Assembly (NCBI GenBank): GCA_046530785.1
Contig: JBHEQT010000009.1
Location: 17,204-81,203 of the forward strand
Length of the DNA stretch: 64,000 bases
DNA from: Arsenophonus sp046530785
GTDB lineage: Bacteria; Pseudomonadota; Gammaproteobacteria; Enterobacterales; Enterobacteriaceae
Reading direction: 5' to 3'
The notes beneath the pieces were generated by a model. The model saw nothing but the letters and a program-made list of their open reading frames with translations, was not told the origin of the DNA and searched no databases. Made by a program: the position numbers and the translations under genes. Numbering within the stretch: position 1 is the stretch's first letter; every line of letters starts with the position of its first letter. Below are positions 8,520 to 17,079 of the stretch, in pieces.

Positions 8520-9443
8520 TTACCTTTTTCGTTTGATAATAAAATGTGTTAAATTTTGTAGTATTTTTGTATTAAGGCTATAATCTTGCTCTAATATATA
8601 AAGAACGTCCATCGCTTGTTTATATAAATTGTTTTCTTTTTTTTTAGCTTGTTGAAGACCGATTAATGATGGATAGGTATTTTTTTTATGTTTTTTATCA
8701 ATATCTTGATTTTTACCTAAAATATCTGTATCATCTATAATATCGAGAATATCGTCATGAACTTGGAAGAGTAGTCCAATTATATTGGCATAATTATCTA
8801 ATAATGGTAGTAATTTATACCCTTTTTTTCCAGCTGCAAGTGCGCTAATTCTGATAGTAGCGCGAATTAAAGCTCCTGTTTTATGATGATGAATAGATTC
8901 TAACATTGTTATATCAATTTTTTGACCTTCCAATTCCATATCGAGAGCTTGCCCTCTACACATACCTGCCGCTCCAATGGCAGTAGCTAATTCAGATATC
9001 ATCGCAAGGCGATTAGTATCACTAACATCTGGCATAGCAGAACGAGATAAGATGTCAAAAGCAAGTGTTTGCAGAGCATTACCAGCAAGAATTGCATTGG
9101 CTTCACCAAAAAAAATATGGCAGGTAGGTTGACCACGACGTAAATTATCATTATCCATCCCTGGTAAATCATCGTGGATTAAGGAATAAGCGTGAATACA
9201 TTCAACGGCCGCAGCAGGTACATCTAGGTTTTCAATAGCAACATTTAACATATCACCTATAGCATAAACTAAAAAAGGTCTTAGTCGTTTTCCACCAAGT
9301 AATGTACTATATTTCATTGCTGCAATAAGTTGACTTTGATTAAATGGAAGGCGCTGAAATTGATCTAATAGTGTTTTATTTATGTGATTTTGCACCCATA
9401 GTCTTTGATCTTCAAAGGACAACCTCACTATTTCAGATATCAT
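8520..9443 (-). CDS. ispA: IspA, farnesyl diphosphate synthase
   Basis: Elongates dimethylallyl diphosphate with two isopentenyl diphosphates to C15 farnesyl diphosphate, the precursor of undecaprenyl carriers, ubiquinone and heme O. It has 307 residues (E. coli 299). It keeps GGKRLRPFLVYA, the first Asp-rich motif as DDLPGMDNDNLRRG and the second as FQVHDDILDIIDD; the lysine-rich KKHKKNTYPSLIGL follows. In the first motif the later aspartates are replaced by asparagines, but the catalytic DDxxxxD pattern stays. It is upstream of dxs, as in E. coli; xseB, which precedes it in E. coli, is a remnant. It supplies CyoE (farnesyl for heme O), which is also in this window. Confidence 0.96.
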   Translation of the reverse strand: MISEIVRLSFEDQRLWVQNHINKTLLDQFQRLPFNQSQLIAAMKYSTLLGGKRLRPFLVYAIGDMLNVAIENLDVPAAAVECIHAYSLIHDDLPGMDNDNLRRGQPTCHIFFGEANAILAGNALQTLAFDILSRSAMPDVSDTNRLAMISELATAIGAAGMCRGQALDMELEGQKIDITMLESIHHHKTGALIRATIRISALAAGKKGYKLLPLLDNYANIIGLLFQVHDDILDIIDDTDILGKNQDIDKKHKKNTYPSLIGLQQAKKKENNLYKQAMDVLYILEQDYSLNTKILQNLTHFIIKRKR

Positions 9444-9449
9444 TTATTT

Positions 9450-9660
9450 TATTTTCCGGATTAAATTATCTAATAGCGCATTATTCTTATTATCATTTTT
9501 AAGAAAATTTCTACATTTTTTCCTTTTTCAGCAGGTTTCTGCTTTTATAATTAATTGAATTCTATGTTCCAATTTATTTAATATTTTTAAGTAAAATTCG
9601 CATAACTTTAATTTTGTAACGAACTTTTAACGATTTTAGTGAAATTTTAGAGGATCAAGA
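9450..9660 (-). pseudogene. xseB: Remnant of xseB (exonuclease VII small subunit)
   Basis: Directly upstream of ispA, where E. coli has xseB, the minus strand can be read as ...EFYLKILNKLEHRIQLIIKAET then a stop, then in another frame AEKGKNVEIFL. This matches E. coli [35 protein letters not shown] in order and spacing. No intact frame of the expected 80 residues exists. The first half of the gene is not clearly readable. The call rests on position plus about 30 aligned residues in two frames. Confidence 0.6.
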
Positions 9661-9905
9661 ATCTTGATATCAAATATTTTTATTCCTAATCGTTTTATTT
9701 TCTTTAATTTCAATAAATATATTATAAAATAGTTTATTTTATAATAATTAATGAATGTCATTTTCATTCTTTTTATTAATTTTTAACGATAAAGATTAAT
9801 GTCGTGATATACTTTATATATTTAAAATCAAAAGTTTTACTAATAAATATTTTAAGTATATATTTAATACTTAAAAAAGATAAAAATGATTTATAATAAA
9901 ACATT

Positions 9906-11369
9906 ATGAAATTTATTATTAAACTATTTCCTGAAATCACGATCAAGAGCAAATCTGTTCGCTTACGCTTCATTAAGATCCTTGCTAGTAATATTCTCAA
10001 TATATTAAAGGTCTTAAATGAAGAAATTACCGTTACTCGGTATTGGGATAATATTGAAGTTTGTAGTAAAAAAAATATATATTATGATGAAATTTCTGAT
10101 TTTTTAACAAAAATTCCTGGAATCCATCATATTCTATTAGTTGAAGAATATCAATTTCAAGATCTTCATCATATTTCTGAATTAGCTTATAAAATTTATG
10201 GTAATTTAATAAGTAATAAAACTTTTTGCGTTCGTGTCAAGAGAATTGGTAAGCACGATTTTAGTTCAATAGAAGCAGAACGTTATGTTGGTGGTTTTTT
10301 AAATAACTGTGTTTTTTCATCCAAAGTAAAACTTAATAATCCAGATATAACTCTAAACATTGAAATTAAAAAAAATAAAGTAATCTTTGTTAAATCACGT
10401 ATTCAAGGTATTGGTGGATTTCCTATAGGTACACAAGAAGATGTTTTATCGCTGATATCGGGAGGATATGATTCAGGTGTATCTAGTTATATGTTAATAC
10501 GACGTGGTTGTCGGGTTCATTACTGTTTTTTTAATTTGTCTGATAATGATACCAATGATTTTTGTGTAAAGAAGATTGCTTACCATATTTGGTATCGTTT
10601 TAGTCGTTCACATAAAGTACGTTTTATCGTAATAGATTTTAGAAAAATTGTAGAAGAAATTATTGAAAAAATTAATGATACTCAAATTAACGTTGTATTG
10701 AAAAGAATGATGGTAAGGGCCGCATCTAAAATAGCAGAACGTTATAATGTTCAATCGTTAGTGACCGGTGAAGCGTTAGGTCAAGTTTCTAGTCAAACAT
10801 TAACTAACTTACGTTTAATTGATAATGTTACAGATATATTAATCTTACGTCCACTAATTTCATATGATAAAGAAAATATTATTAATCTTTCTCGTGAAAT
10901 AGGAACAGAATATTTTTCTCGTACTATGCCAGAATTTTGTGGTGTTTTTTCTAAAAAACCGACCGTAAAAGCAGTGAAAGAAAAAATTGAAAAACAAGAA
11001 AATAATTTTAATTTTTCCTTACTTGATCATTCCGTTATTACATCACAAAATATTGATATTCGTCAGATAATATCTGATATTCAAGATGAAACATCAATAC
11101 TAGAAGTAGTTACTAAATTTCTAATTGATGACATTATTCTGGATATTCGTTCTCCTGACGAACAAGAGAAAGATCCATTACAGATAACAAATATTAAGGT
11201 GATAATACTACCATTTTATAAATTAAATAGAAAATTTAGTGAGTTATCAAGAAAAAAAAACTATTTACTCTATTGTGAGAGAGGTGTAATGAGCAGATTA
11301 CAAGCACTTTATTTACATAAACAAGGTTTTAAAAATGTAAAAATATACCGCCCATTATCATTATTATAA
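9906..11369 (+). CDS. thiI: ThiI, tRNA 4-thiouridine synthase / thiamine thiazole sulfurtransferase
   Basis: Adenylates U8 of tRNA and inserts sulfur (s4U); its rhodanese domain also passes sulfur to ThiS for thiamine thiazole. It has 487 residues (E. coli 482). Domains run from an N-terminal ferredoxin-like/THUMP region, through the PP-loop SGGYDSGVSSYML near residue 184 and MPEFCGVF with the disulfide-partner cysteine near 345, to a C-terminal rhodanese with active-site cysteine in YCERGVMSRLQALYL near 457. Both cysteines are kept, so s4U synthesis looks complete. Nine A residues in a row occur near codons 449-451 (SRKKNY), just before the active site. thiL is dead, so tRNA thiolation is the likelier reason for retention (inference). 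Confidence 0.95.
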   Translation: MKFIIKLFPEITIKSKSVRLRFIKILASNILNILKVLNEEITVTRYWDNIEVCSKKNIYYDEISDFLTKIPGIHHILLVEEYQFQDLHHISELAYKIYGNLISNKTFCVRVKRIGKHDFSSIEAERYVGGFLNNCVFSSKVKLNNPDITLNIEIKKNKVIFVKSRIQGIGGFPIGTQEDVLSLISGGYDSGVSSYMLIRRGCRVHYCFFNLSDNDTNDFCVKKIAYHIWYRFSRSHKVRFIVIDFRKIVEEIIEKINDTQINVVLKRMMVRAASKIAERYNVQSLVTGEALGQVSSQTLTNLRLIDNVTDILILRPLISYDKENIINLSREIGTEYFSRTMPEFCGVFSKKPTVKAVKEKIEKQENNFNFSLLDHSVITSQNIDIRQIISDIQDETSILEVVTKFLIDDIILDIRSPDEQEKDPLQITNIKVIILPFYKLNRKFSELSRKKNYLLYCERGVMSRLQALYLHKQGFKNVKIYRPLSLL

Positions 11370-12261
11370 ATTACTTACTAATTTATATTTATCAGAAAAT
11401 AATTCAATATATTAAATCCCACATAAAATAAATTATAATATTGAAATTTAAATAGATTTTCTTTATATTGATTTATCGAAGAAAGTAACTTTCCCAATCT
11501 TTAAAAGATGATAGTTTCACTTGTGAAAGATCGGTATAAATAATTATTTAATTCTAATTTTTACATAGCTAAAATAATATAAACTACTGTATAAAGTATT
11601 TTATAAAAATCGACATTAGTGAGTTATTTGAATATTTTCAAATAAAATCTTTATTTTTCTAGTTTTTATTTTTATTTTAATTCTTAAAAATTATAAGTTT
11701 TTACAAAAGTTGAACAATTGTTATTAAAAAGGAAATCAATAATATCTTAATTAAATTAAAAAAAATAAAAATAATAATACTGTGATAGTATATAATCCTA
11801 ATCAATTTCCTAAATTAATACTTATTTTTTATTCTATTTCTTCTGATAATTAACTAATCGATAAATATAATCTCGTTAAATTATATAGTTTTAATCTTTT
11901 ATATTAGAAACTATGAATCCATTCTCTTATATAAGAGACATTAAAGTACATATTTTGTATATATTTAAAATATACGTTTTAAACGAATAAGTTTCTATAT
12001 CTAAGAGATGGGGGAAAAATCTCAATAATCATTTATATGTTCTTATATAAACATATTTAATAAAAAGATAAATCAACATTTCATAGTTTTTAGAAAATTA
12101 ATTAAAGTTTGAATACATTGTTTTAAATAACTTTTAAGATAAAAATCTCTATTGATTATTTTTTATTGGGGAATTCCCCTTCTACGAGTTATAAAAATAA
12201 AATATTAACTTAATGGTTTCACAAATATGAAGAGATGAGAATCCCTTAAAATTTACGTTCT

Positions 12262-12292
12262 ATCTCTTTCTTCAACCTTAGAAGAAAGAGAT
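12262..12292. repeat. Perfect 12-bp inverted repeat, 7-nt loop
   Basis: ATCTCTTTCTTC (12262-12273), loop AACCTTA, GAAGAAAGAGAT (12281-12292). It lies about 900 bases after thiI in non-coding DNA. The arms are pyrimidine-only and purine-only apart from their outer bases. It may be a relic terminator. Confidence 0.6.
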
Positions 12293-12556
12293 TTGTTGTA
12301 CAAGAAAATAAAATTTTGAATAATGATTAATTTTTCTTAAATAATAAATAAAACTTATCTGATATGATTCATAAGTAATCTATTTCTTTGATTACAGTCA
12401 AGAAAAGATATTCATCTTCTCTGTTTTTAGTAATCGGTAATTTTAATGATAGAGACACTTAAAATATTTATAATTCATAGATTTTCAAAATTTTTTAAAA
12501 AATAATTGGAGATAAAATAATGATTGTTTTCTAATACCTACCTTCTTTTAGTATAG

Positions 12557-12579
12557 TAGAGAAGAATCGTTCTTCTCTA
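12557..12579. repeat. Perfect 10-bp hairpin, 3-nt loop
   Basis: TAGAGAAGAA (12557-12566), loop TCG, TTCTTCTCTA (12570-12579). It resembles the hairpin at 12262-12292 in arm composition. No gene is nearby. Confidence 0.6.
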
Positions 12580-13678
12580 TAAGAATATTTTATCCATTCC
12601 AGAACGTTTTAATCATATTTTAGATAAACAATTATAAAATTTCCTCTATTTATAATAAAAGTTTTAGGAAAGTGAATTATATAAAATAAATTATTTTAAT
12701 TAGTAATATTAATATAAGCCGATATATTAATATAATATTAATTTTTGTTATAAATTGATATATTCTTAATATATAAGATTTTACTAAATTGTCATTATTT
12801 AATTTAATTGGTAAAATAACAGGTGATAAATTTTTCTTTATAGAATAAATAATTTTTACTCTGCCTAATTAAATAGGCCGGGATAACTTTATAAATAAAA
12901 ATAAATCTCTGTTTTTAGGTGGGTCTATTTCTTAGCATAACATTAAATAAACGAAAATTATTGATAATATTTAAATTTCTATCCGATATATAATTAAAAA
13001 TCCACTATTATTTTCATCTGAATATATTAAATTTTATATACTCACAATTTAATTAACCTCAATTATAAAATTTTATATAATACTAAAATAGTATTATACT
13101 ATTTAATAATTAATTAAAAAAACATGAGATCTAAAAGTGATTTGATTTAGTTTTTGAAATTTGAAATATATAAATATCTAATGTCGTTAAAAATGAACAG
13201 TGTAAATTAGCCTATCATTAACATTATAAGATTTTTTATAATATCAAAATCAGATTTTTGAGAAAGATGATAAGAAGAAATTAATTAAAGGAAAATAAAA
13301 TATCTGAATTTTAATTTAAGCCTTTCATTTAGTAGATATTTTCTAGAAAATATAAGTAATTTTATACTAGATTGGTATTAATTTTAATAGGATAAACTTT
13401 AGAATATATTTCATTCTAAAAATTTTTATCTTTTAGATTCTTTTATTATAAAGAAATAGTTTATTTATTAAAAATTTTTTGAAATAAAGAAAGAATTAAA
13501 TTAAAAATCTTAACTAATTCAACATGAACACAAATTCCGATAATATTAGCTAAATTAAAAAATTATTTATTTTTATATCATTGCGATTTTGATGACTGAA
13601 TTTACTTAAAGTTAACTATTTAAATTTTATTATTAATATTAATATAAAAACTATTGAATTCTACATAAGGTATATTTT

Positions 13679-15043
13679 TCATTGGTTATTTATAATATTT
13701 TCCAGTTGTTTCTGATTAGTAATTTTTTTGTCTATTTTAATATAGACGATAAATGTTTTAAGGTCAAACATAACTTCTCGAACACCTGGTTCATTCATTA
13801 ATTGAATTTGTAATAAATTAAAATCTTTTATCTCTTTTGGTAAAATTAAACGGATATTCTTAATATAAGAAGGATGATACATATTTAAGTTGATAAAAAA
13901 CCAACATATACAAAGTATTAAATTTGCTATAAAGACTAAAAAAGAACCATTTAATTGAAAAAATAATCCTCCTAAGATTCCACCTAAAGCTACACCCAGG
14001 AATTGACTAATTGAATATAAAGCCATAGTAGTTCCTTTATATCTGATAGGAGCTTCTTTACTAATAAGTGAAGGTAATAATGTCTCCATAACACTAAATG
14101 AAATAAAAAACAATTGAAGACCTATTACTATTAAGAAAAAATGATTGTTTGAAAAACAAAAGAATAATTCAGATATAAATAAAATACCAATGAATAATAG
14201 GAAAATTTCTTTAATTCGATATTTCTTTTCGGCATAGATTATAAAAGGTAAAACCATAATGAAAGAAATAAATAAAGTGCTTAAATATACTTTCCAATGT
14301 TGCTTATCTTGTAAACCTGAATCTATAATTACTAATGGTAAAACAACGAAATTTGCCATAAGTAGAGTATGCAAACATAATATATCAAAATTAAATTTAA
14401 GTAATTGTCGATTGTTAATTATTTTTTTTACATTATTTTTCATGAAATGTGTTTTATAATTAATTATATGACATTGACTATCTGGAACAATAAAGATCAT
14501 TATCAATACACTTCCAAATGCAAGTAAGCCAATCCCCCAAAAAAGACCATGTAAACCAATAATATAAGTAATAATAGGACCAAGAACTATCGAAATAGCA
14601 AAAGTGATACCAAAGCTTATCCCTATAAAAACCATAGCTTTTGTTCTGTTTTGTTCACTAGTCAGATCAGAAATTAAGGCTATAATTACAGAAGAAATAG
14701 CACCTGCTCCTTGTAAAGCACGACCAATAATAATTCCCCAGATGGAATTTGTTATTGCTGCGATCACACTACCAAAAATAAAGATAAGCAATCCAGAAAT
14801 AATTAATTTCTTACGACCAAATCGATCAGACATTAAACCAAATGGGATTTGAAAAATAGCTTGACTAATACCATAAATTCCAATTGTTAAACCAAGTAAC
14901 AATTCGTTAGCATTTTTTAGTTCACGTCCGTAGTTTGATAATATAGGTAATACTATAAACATACCCATCATGCGTAGTGTAAATACCGCCCCTAACCCCC
15001 AAATAGCTTTTAATTCTTTTGATGTCATTTTAGTATTGTTCAT
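13679..15043 (-). CDS. yajR: YajR, major facilitator superfamily efflux transporter
   Basis: A 12-helix inner-membrane proton antiporter of unknown natural substrate with a small cytoplasmic C-terminal domain (YAM). The 454 residues are the same length as in E. coli. The MFS motif A is present as GLMSDRFGRKKLI near 66-78, with hydrophobic helices throughout. The C-terminal 65 residues (LLQIQLMNEPGVREVMFDLKTFIVYIKIDKK...) form the ferredoxin-like YAM domain, so nothing is lost. It is one of the few transporters left in the window. In E. coli it lies next to cyoE, as here, with 178 bases between. Confidence 0.92.
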   Translation of the reverse strand: MNNTKMTSKELKAIWGLGAVFTLRMMGMFIVLPILSNYGRELKNANELLLGLTIGIYGISQAIFQIPFGLMSDRFGRKKLIISGLLIFIFGSVIAAITNSIWGIIIGRALQGAGAISSVIIALISDLTSEQNRTKAMVFIGISFGITFAISIVLGPIITYIIGLHGLFWGIGLLAFGSVLIMIFIVPDSQCHIINYKTHFMKNNVKKIINNRQLLKFNFDILCLHTLLMANFVVLPLVIIDSGLQDKQHWKVYLSTLFISFIMVLPFIIYAEKKYRIKEIFLLFIGILFISELFFCFSNNHFFLIVIGLQLFFISFSVMETLLPSLISKEAPIRYKGTTMALYSISQFLGVALGGILGGLFFQLNGSFLVFIANLILCICWFFINLNMYHPSYIKNIRLILPKEIKDFNLLQIQLMNEPGVREVMFDLKTFIVYIKIDKKITNQKQLENIINNQ

Positions 15044-15221
15044 ATTTTACCTCAAAACTTTTCTACTAGATATTATAAATTCTTTCATTAATTAGTTAAT
15101 CTATTGCTCAAGAAAATAATTTAAATAAAATACAAATAAAAAAATATATAGAATTTGTTAGTATTTTAGCGTTTAAAAAGAAGGAAGAATAGTAAAGATT
15201 ATTTATTGTTTTTAGGGAAAA

Positions 15222-16115
15222 TTATTGTTTGAGATAAACAAAAATAATCTCTTCATCAGAAATATTTGAATCAATAGAAATCATAATGTTAAGAGAAGTA
15301 ATTGTTATGATAGAGAATATAAATAATTTTCTTGCCCAAAGATCATCATTATTTTTATTTTTAAATCCAGAAATAGCCATACCAAGCCACCATAAACTAA
15401 CAGAGGCGACAACAATAAGATATTTGTATCCGACGTAACCAATAATAGAGAGCATTATGGTTGCTACCATAAAAGCAAGGATATATAAAAAAATATGAGT
15501 TTTAGCAACATAAATTCCTTTTACTACTGGTAACACAGGAATATTGGCCGATTGATAATCTTTAAATCGAAAAATAGCAATTGCATAAAAATGAGGCATT
15601 TGCCATAAGCTAAAGATCAATAACAAAATCAATGCCCCAAAATCAAATTGTTCAGAAACAGAACAATAACCAATAATTGGTGGCGCAGCACCGGATAAAC
15701 TACCTATTAATGTTCCATAAATAGATTTGCGTTTCATATAAAGACTATAAATAAAAACATAAATTACAAAACCAATAACAGCAACTAAGACCGATAAGGA
15801 ATTTGTATTAAAATAGAGTAATGTTATTCCCGTAATACCTAAAATTGTAGCATAAACTATACAAAAATTTGAATTAATAAGTTTTTTAACTAAAGGTCGA
15901 TTTTTAGTTCTATCCATCATTCTATCGATATCTTGATCAATATAGTTGTTGAAAACACAACTAGAAGCAATAATCAAAGATACACCGACTAGTATAGTAA
16001 TAAATAGCGAGTAATTAATTGTACCTTTAGCTGCGAGAAAAAAGCCACCAGTAACAGAAATTAGGTTACCGAAAATAATACTTGGTTTTGTCACTTCTAG
16101 ATATTTTTTCATCAA
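15222..16115 (-). CDS. cyoE: CyoE, protoheme IX farnesyltransferase (heme O synthase)
   Basis: Membrane enzyme that adds a farnesyl group to protoheme, making the heme O needed by cytochrome bo oxidase. It has 297 residues (E. coli 296). It shows the prenyltransferase Asp-rich motif NNYIDQDIDRMMDRTKNRPL near 57-76 and the second region FRFKDYQSANIPVLPVVKG, plus about seven hydrophobic helices. It is the last gene of cyoABCDE, 11 bases after cyoD. Its substrates link to ispA and hemH in this window. Confidence 0.97.
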   Translation of the reverse strand: MMKKYLEVTKPSIIFGNLISVTGGFFLAAKGTINYSLFITILVGVSLIIASSCVFNNYIDQDIDRMMDRTKNRPLVKKLINSNFCIVYATILGITGITLLYFNTNSLSVLVAVIGFVIYVFIYSLYMKRKSIYGTLIGSLSGAAPPIIGYCSVSEQFDFGALILLLIFSLWQMPHFYAIAIFRFKDYQSANIPVLPVVKGIYVAKTHIFLYILAFMVATIMLSIIGYVGYKYLIVVASVSLWWLGMAISGFKNKNNDDLWARKLFIFSIITITSLNIMISIDSNISDEEIIFVYLKQ

Positions 16116-16126
16116 AATAATAACGC

Positions 16127-16462
16127 TTATTTAAGCATCATATTGATATTCAAGTTATACATTATCCACAGAGAACCAATAAAAATAATTCCAATAATCA
16201 GCATTGTGAACAAGAAAGAAACAAGATTCCATCGATCTTCTAAAGAGGTGTTCATATGTAAGAAACAAATAAGATGTACTAATATTTGAGTGATTCCTGA
16301 ACTAATAACAATCCATAAGATAGTTTTATAAGATTTAGTATCATTCATTACCGTCCAGAATGGAATAATGGTTAAAATAACAGATAGTATAAATCCAATT
16401 AAATACCTTATTTTTGTACTGTTGTGGTTATTACTAAAATACGATTTATTTTTGTAATTCAT
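16127..16462 (-). CDS. cyoD: CyoD, cytochrome bo oxidase subunit IV
   Basis: Small accessory subunit of the quinol oxidase, helping assembly of the CuB/heme centre. I chose the ATG at 16462 (MNYKNKSYFSNN...), giving 111 residues (E. coli 109). The frame is open further upstream, but that part overlaps cyoC, whereas 16462 gives the classical ATGA overlap with the cyoC stop (16459-16462). Three transmembrane helices are visible: IRYLIGFILSVILTIIPF, ILVHLICFLHMNTS and FTMLIIGIIFIGSLWIMYN. It ends LNINMMLK like E. coli LNYNMMMH. Confidence 0.95.
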   Translation of the reverse strand: MNYKNKSYFSNNHNSTKIRYLIGFILSVILTIIPFWTVMNDTKSYKTILWIVISSGITQILVHLICFLHMNTSLEDRWNLVSFLFTMLIIGIIFIGSLWIMYNLNINMMLK

Positions 16463-17079
16463 GTAAAGTCCCCTAACAAATAAACAAGTGTAAATACACA
16501 AATCCAAACAAGATCTAAAAAGTGCCAAAAAAGACTTAAACAACTTAAACGCATTTGATTAATGGAAGTAAGACCATGACGTGAAACATGGATTATCATG
16601 ATAATAATCCAGAATAAACCAAAGATTACATGAATACCGTGTGTACTAATTAACGTAAAAAAAGCAGATAAGAAAGCGTTTCTATCAGGTCTATAATCTT
16701 CAGAGATAAGTTTATGGAATTCGTAACTTTCCATAAAAATAAAACTTAATCCAAACAAAAAAGTAATAATTAGCCATAATTTAACCATGTTTATTTTCTT
16801 GTTATAAACTGACAACATAGAAAATCCATAGGTAATACTACTAAATAATAATAAAAAAGTTTCAATCAATACAAAATTTAAGTTAAAAATATTTTTATTT
16901 ATCAATTCTCCAATAATATTATGACTTAGAACAACATAAGTGGTAAAAAGACAAGAAAATAAGATCAAATCGCTCATTAAATAGATCCAAAAACCAAATA
17001 TTTTTATTTCTCCTATATAATAATACTCATTATTATCATGAATAATTTGTTGATTAACTATTGAATTAGTTGACATCAT
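16459..17079 (-). CDS. cyoC: CyoC, cytochrome bo oxidase subunit III
   Basis: Five-helix membrane subunit of the cytochrome bo quinol oxidase. It has 206 residues (E. coli 204). Conserved blocks include KIFGFWIYLMSDLILFSCLF near 25-44, HGIHVIFGLFWIIIMIIHV and LFWHFLDLVWICVFTLVYLLG at the end. The start overlaps the cyoB end by 14 bases and the stop overlaps the cyoD start by 4, showing translational coupling along the operon. Confidence 0.97.
   Translation of the reverse strand: MMSTNSIVNQQIIHDNNEYYYIGEIKIFGFWIYLMSDLILFSCLFTTYVVLSHNIIGELINKNIFNLNFVLIETFLLLFSSITYGFSMLSVYNKKINMVKLWLIITFLFGLSFIFMESYEFHKLISEDYRPDRNAFLSAFFTLISTHGIHVIFGLFWIIIMIIHVSRHGLTSINQMRLSCLSLFWHFLDLVWICVFTLVYLLGDFT

Larger units (their letters stand above)
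11370..13678. other. Gene desert thiI-yajR (yajL, panE, yajQ position in E. coli)
   Basis: About 2.3 kb, very AT-rich, without a plausible gene. E. coli has yajL, panE and yajQ here; I could not read convincing remains of any of them. It contains several perfect inverted repeats: TATAAATT/AATTTATA over the thiI stop (11365-11387), the 16-bp palindrome 11923-11938, GGGGAATTCCCC at 12168-12179, hairpins 12262-12292 and 12557-12579, a GCCTA/TAGGC hairpin at 12863-12878, and a 10-bp stem at 13076-13098. Confidence 0.7.

Noticed and set aside
16162..16170. Perfect DnaA-box sequence TTATCCACA
   Set aside because: It lies inside the conserved cyoD codons for SLWIMYN, is single, and has no neighbouring boxes or AT-rich unwinding layout of an origin.
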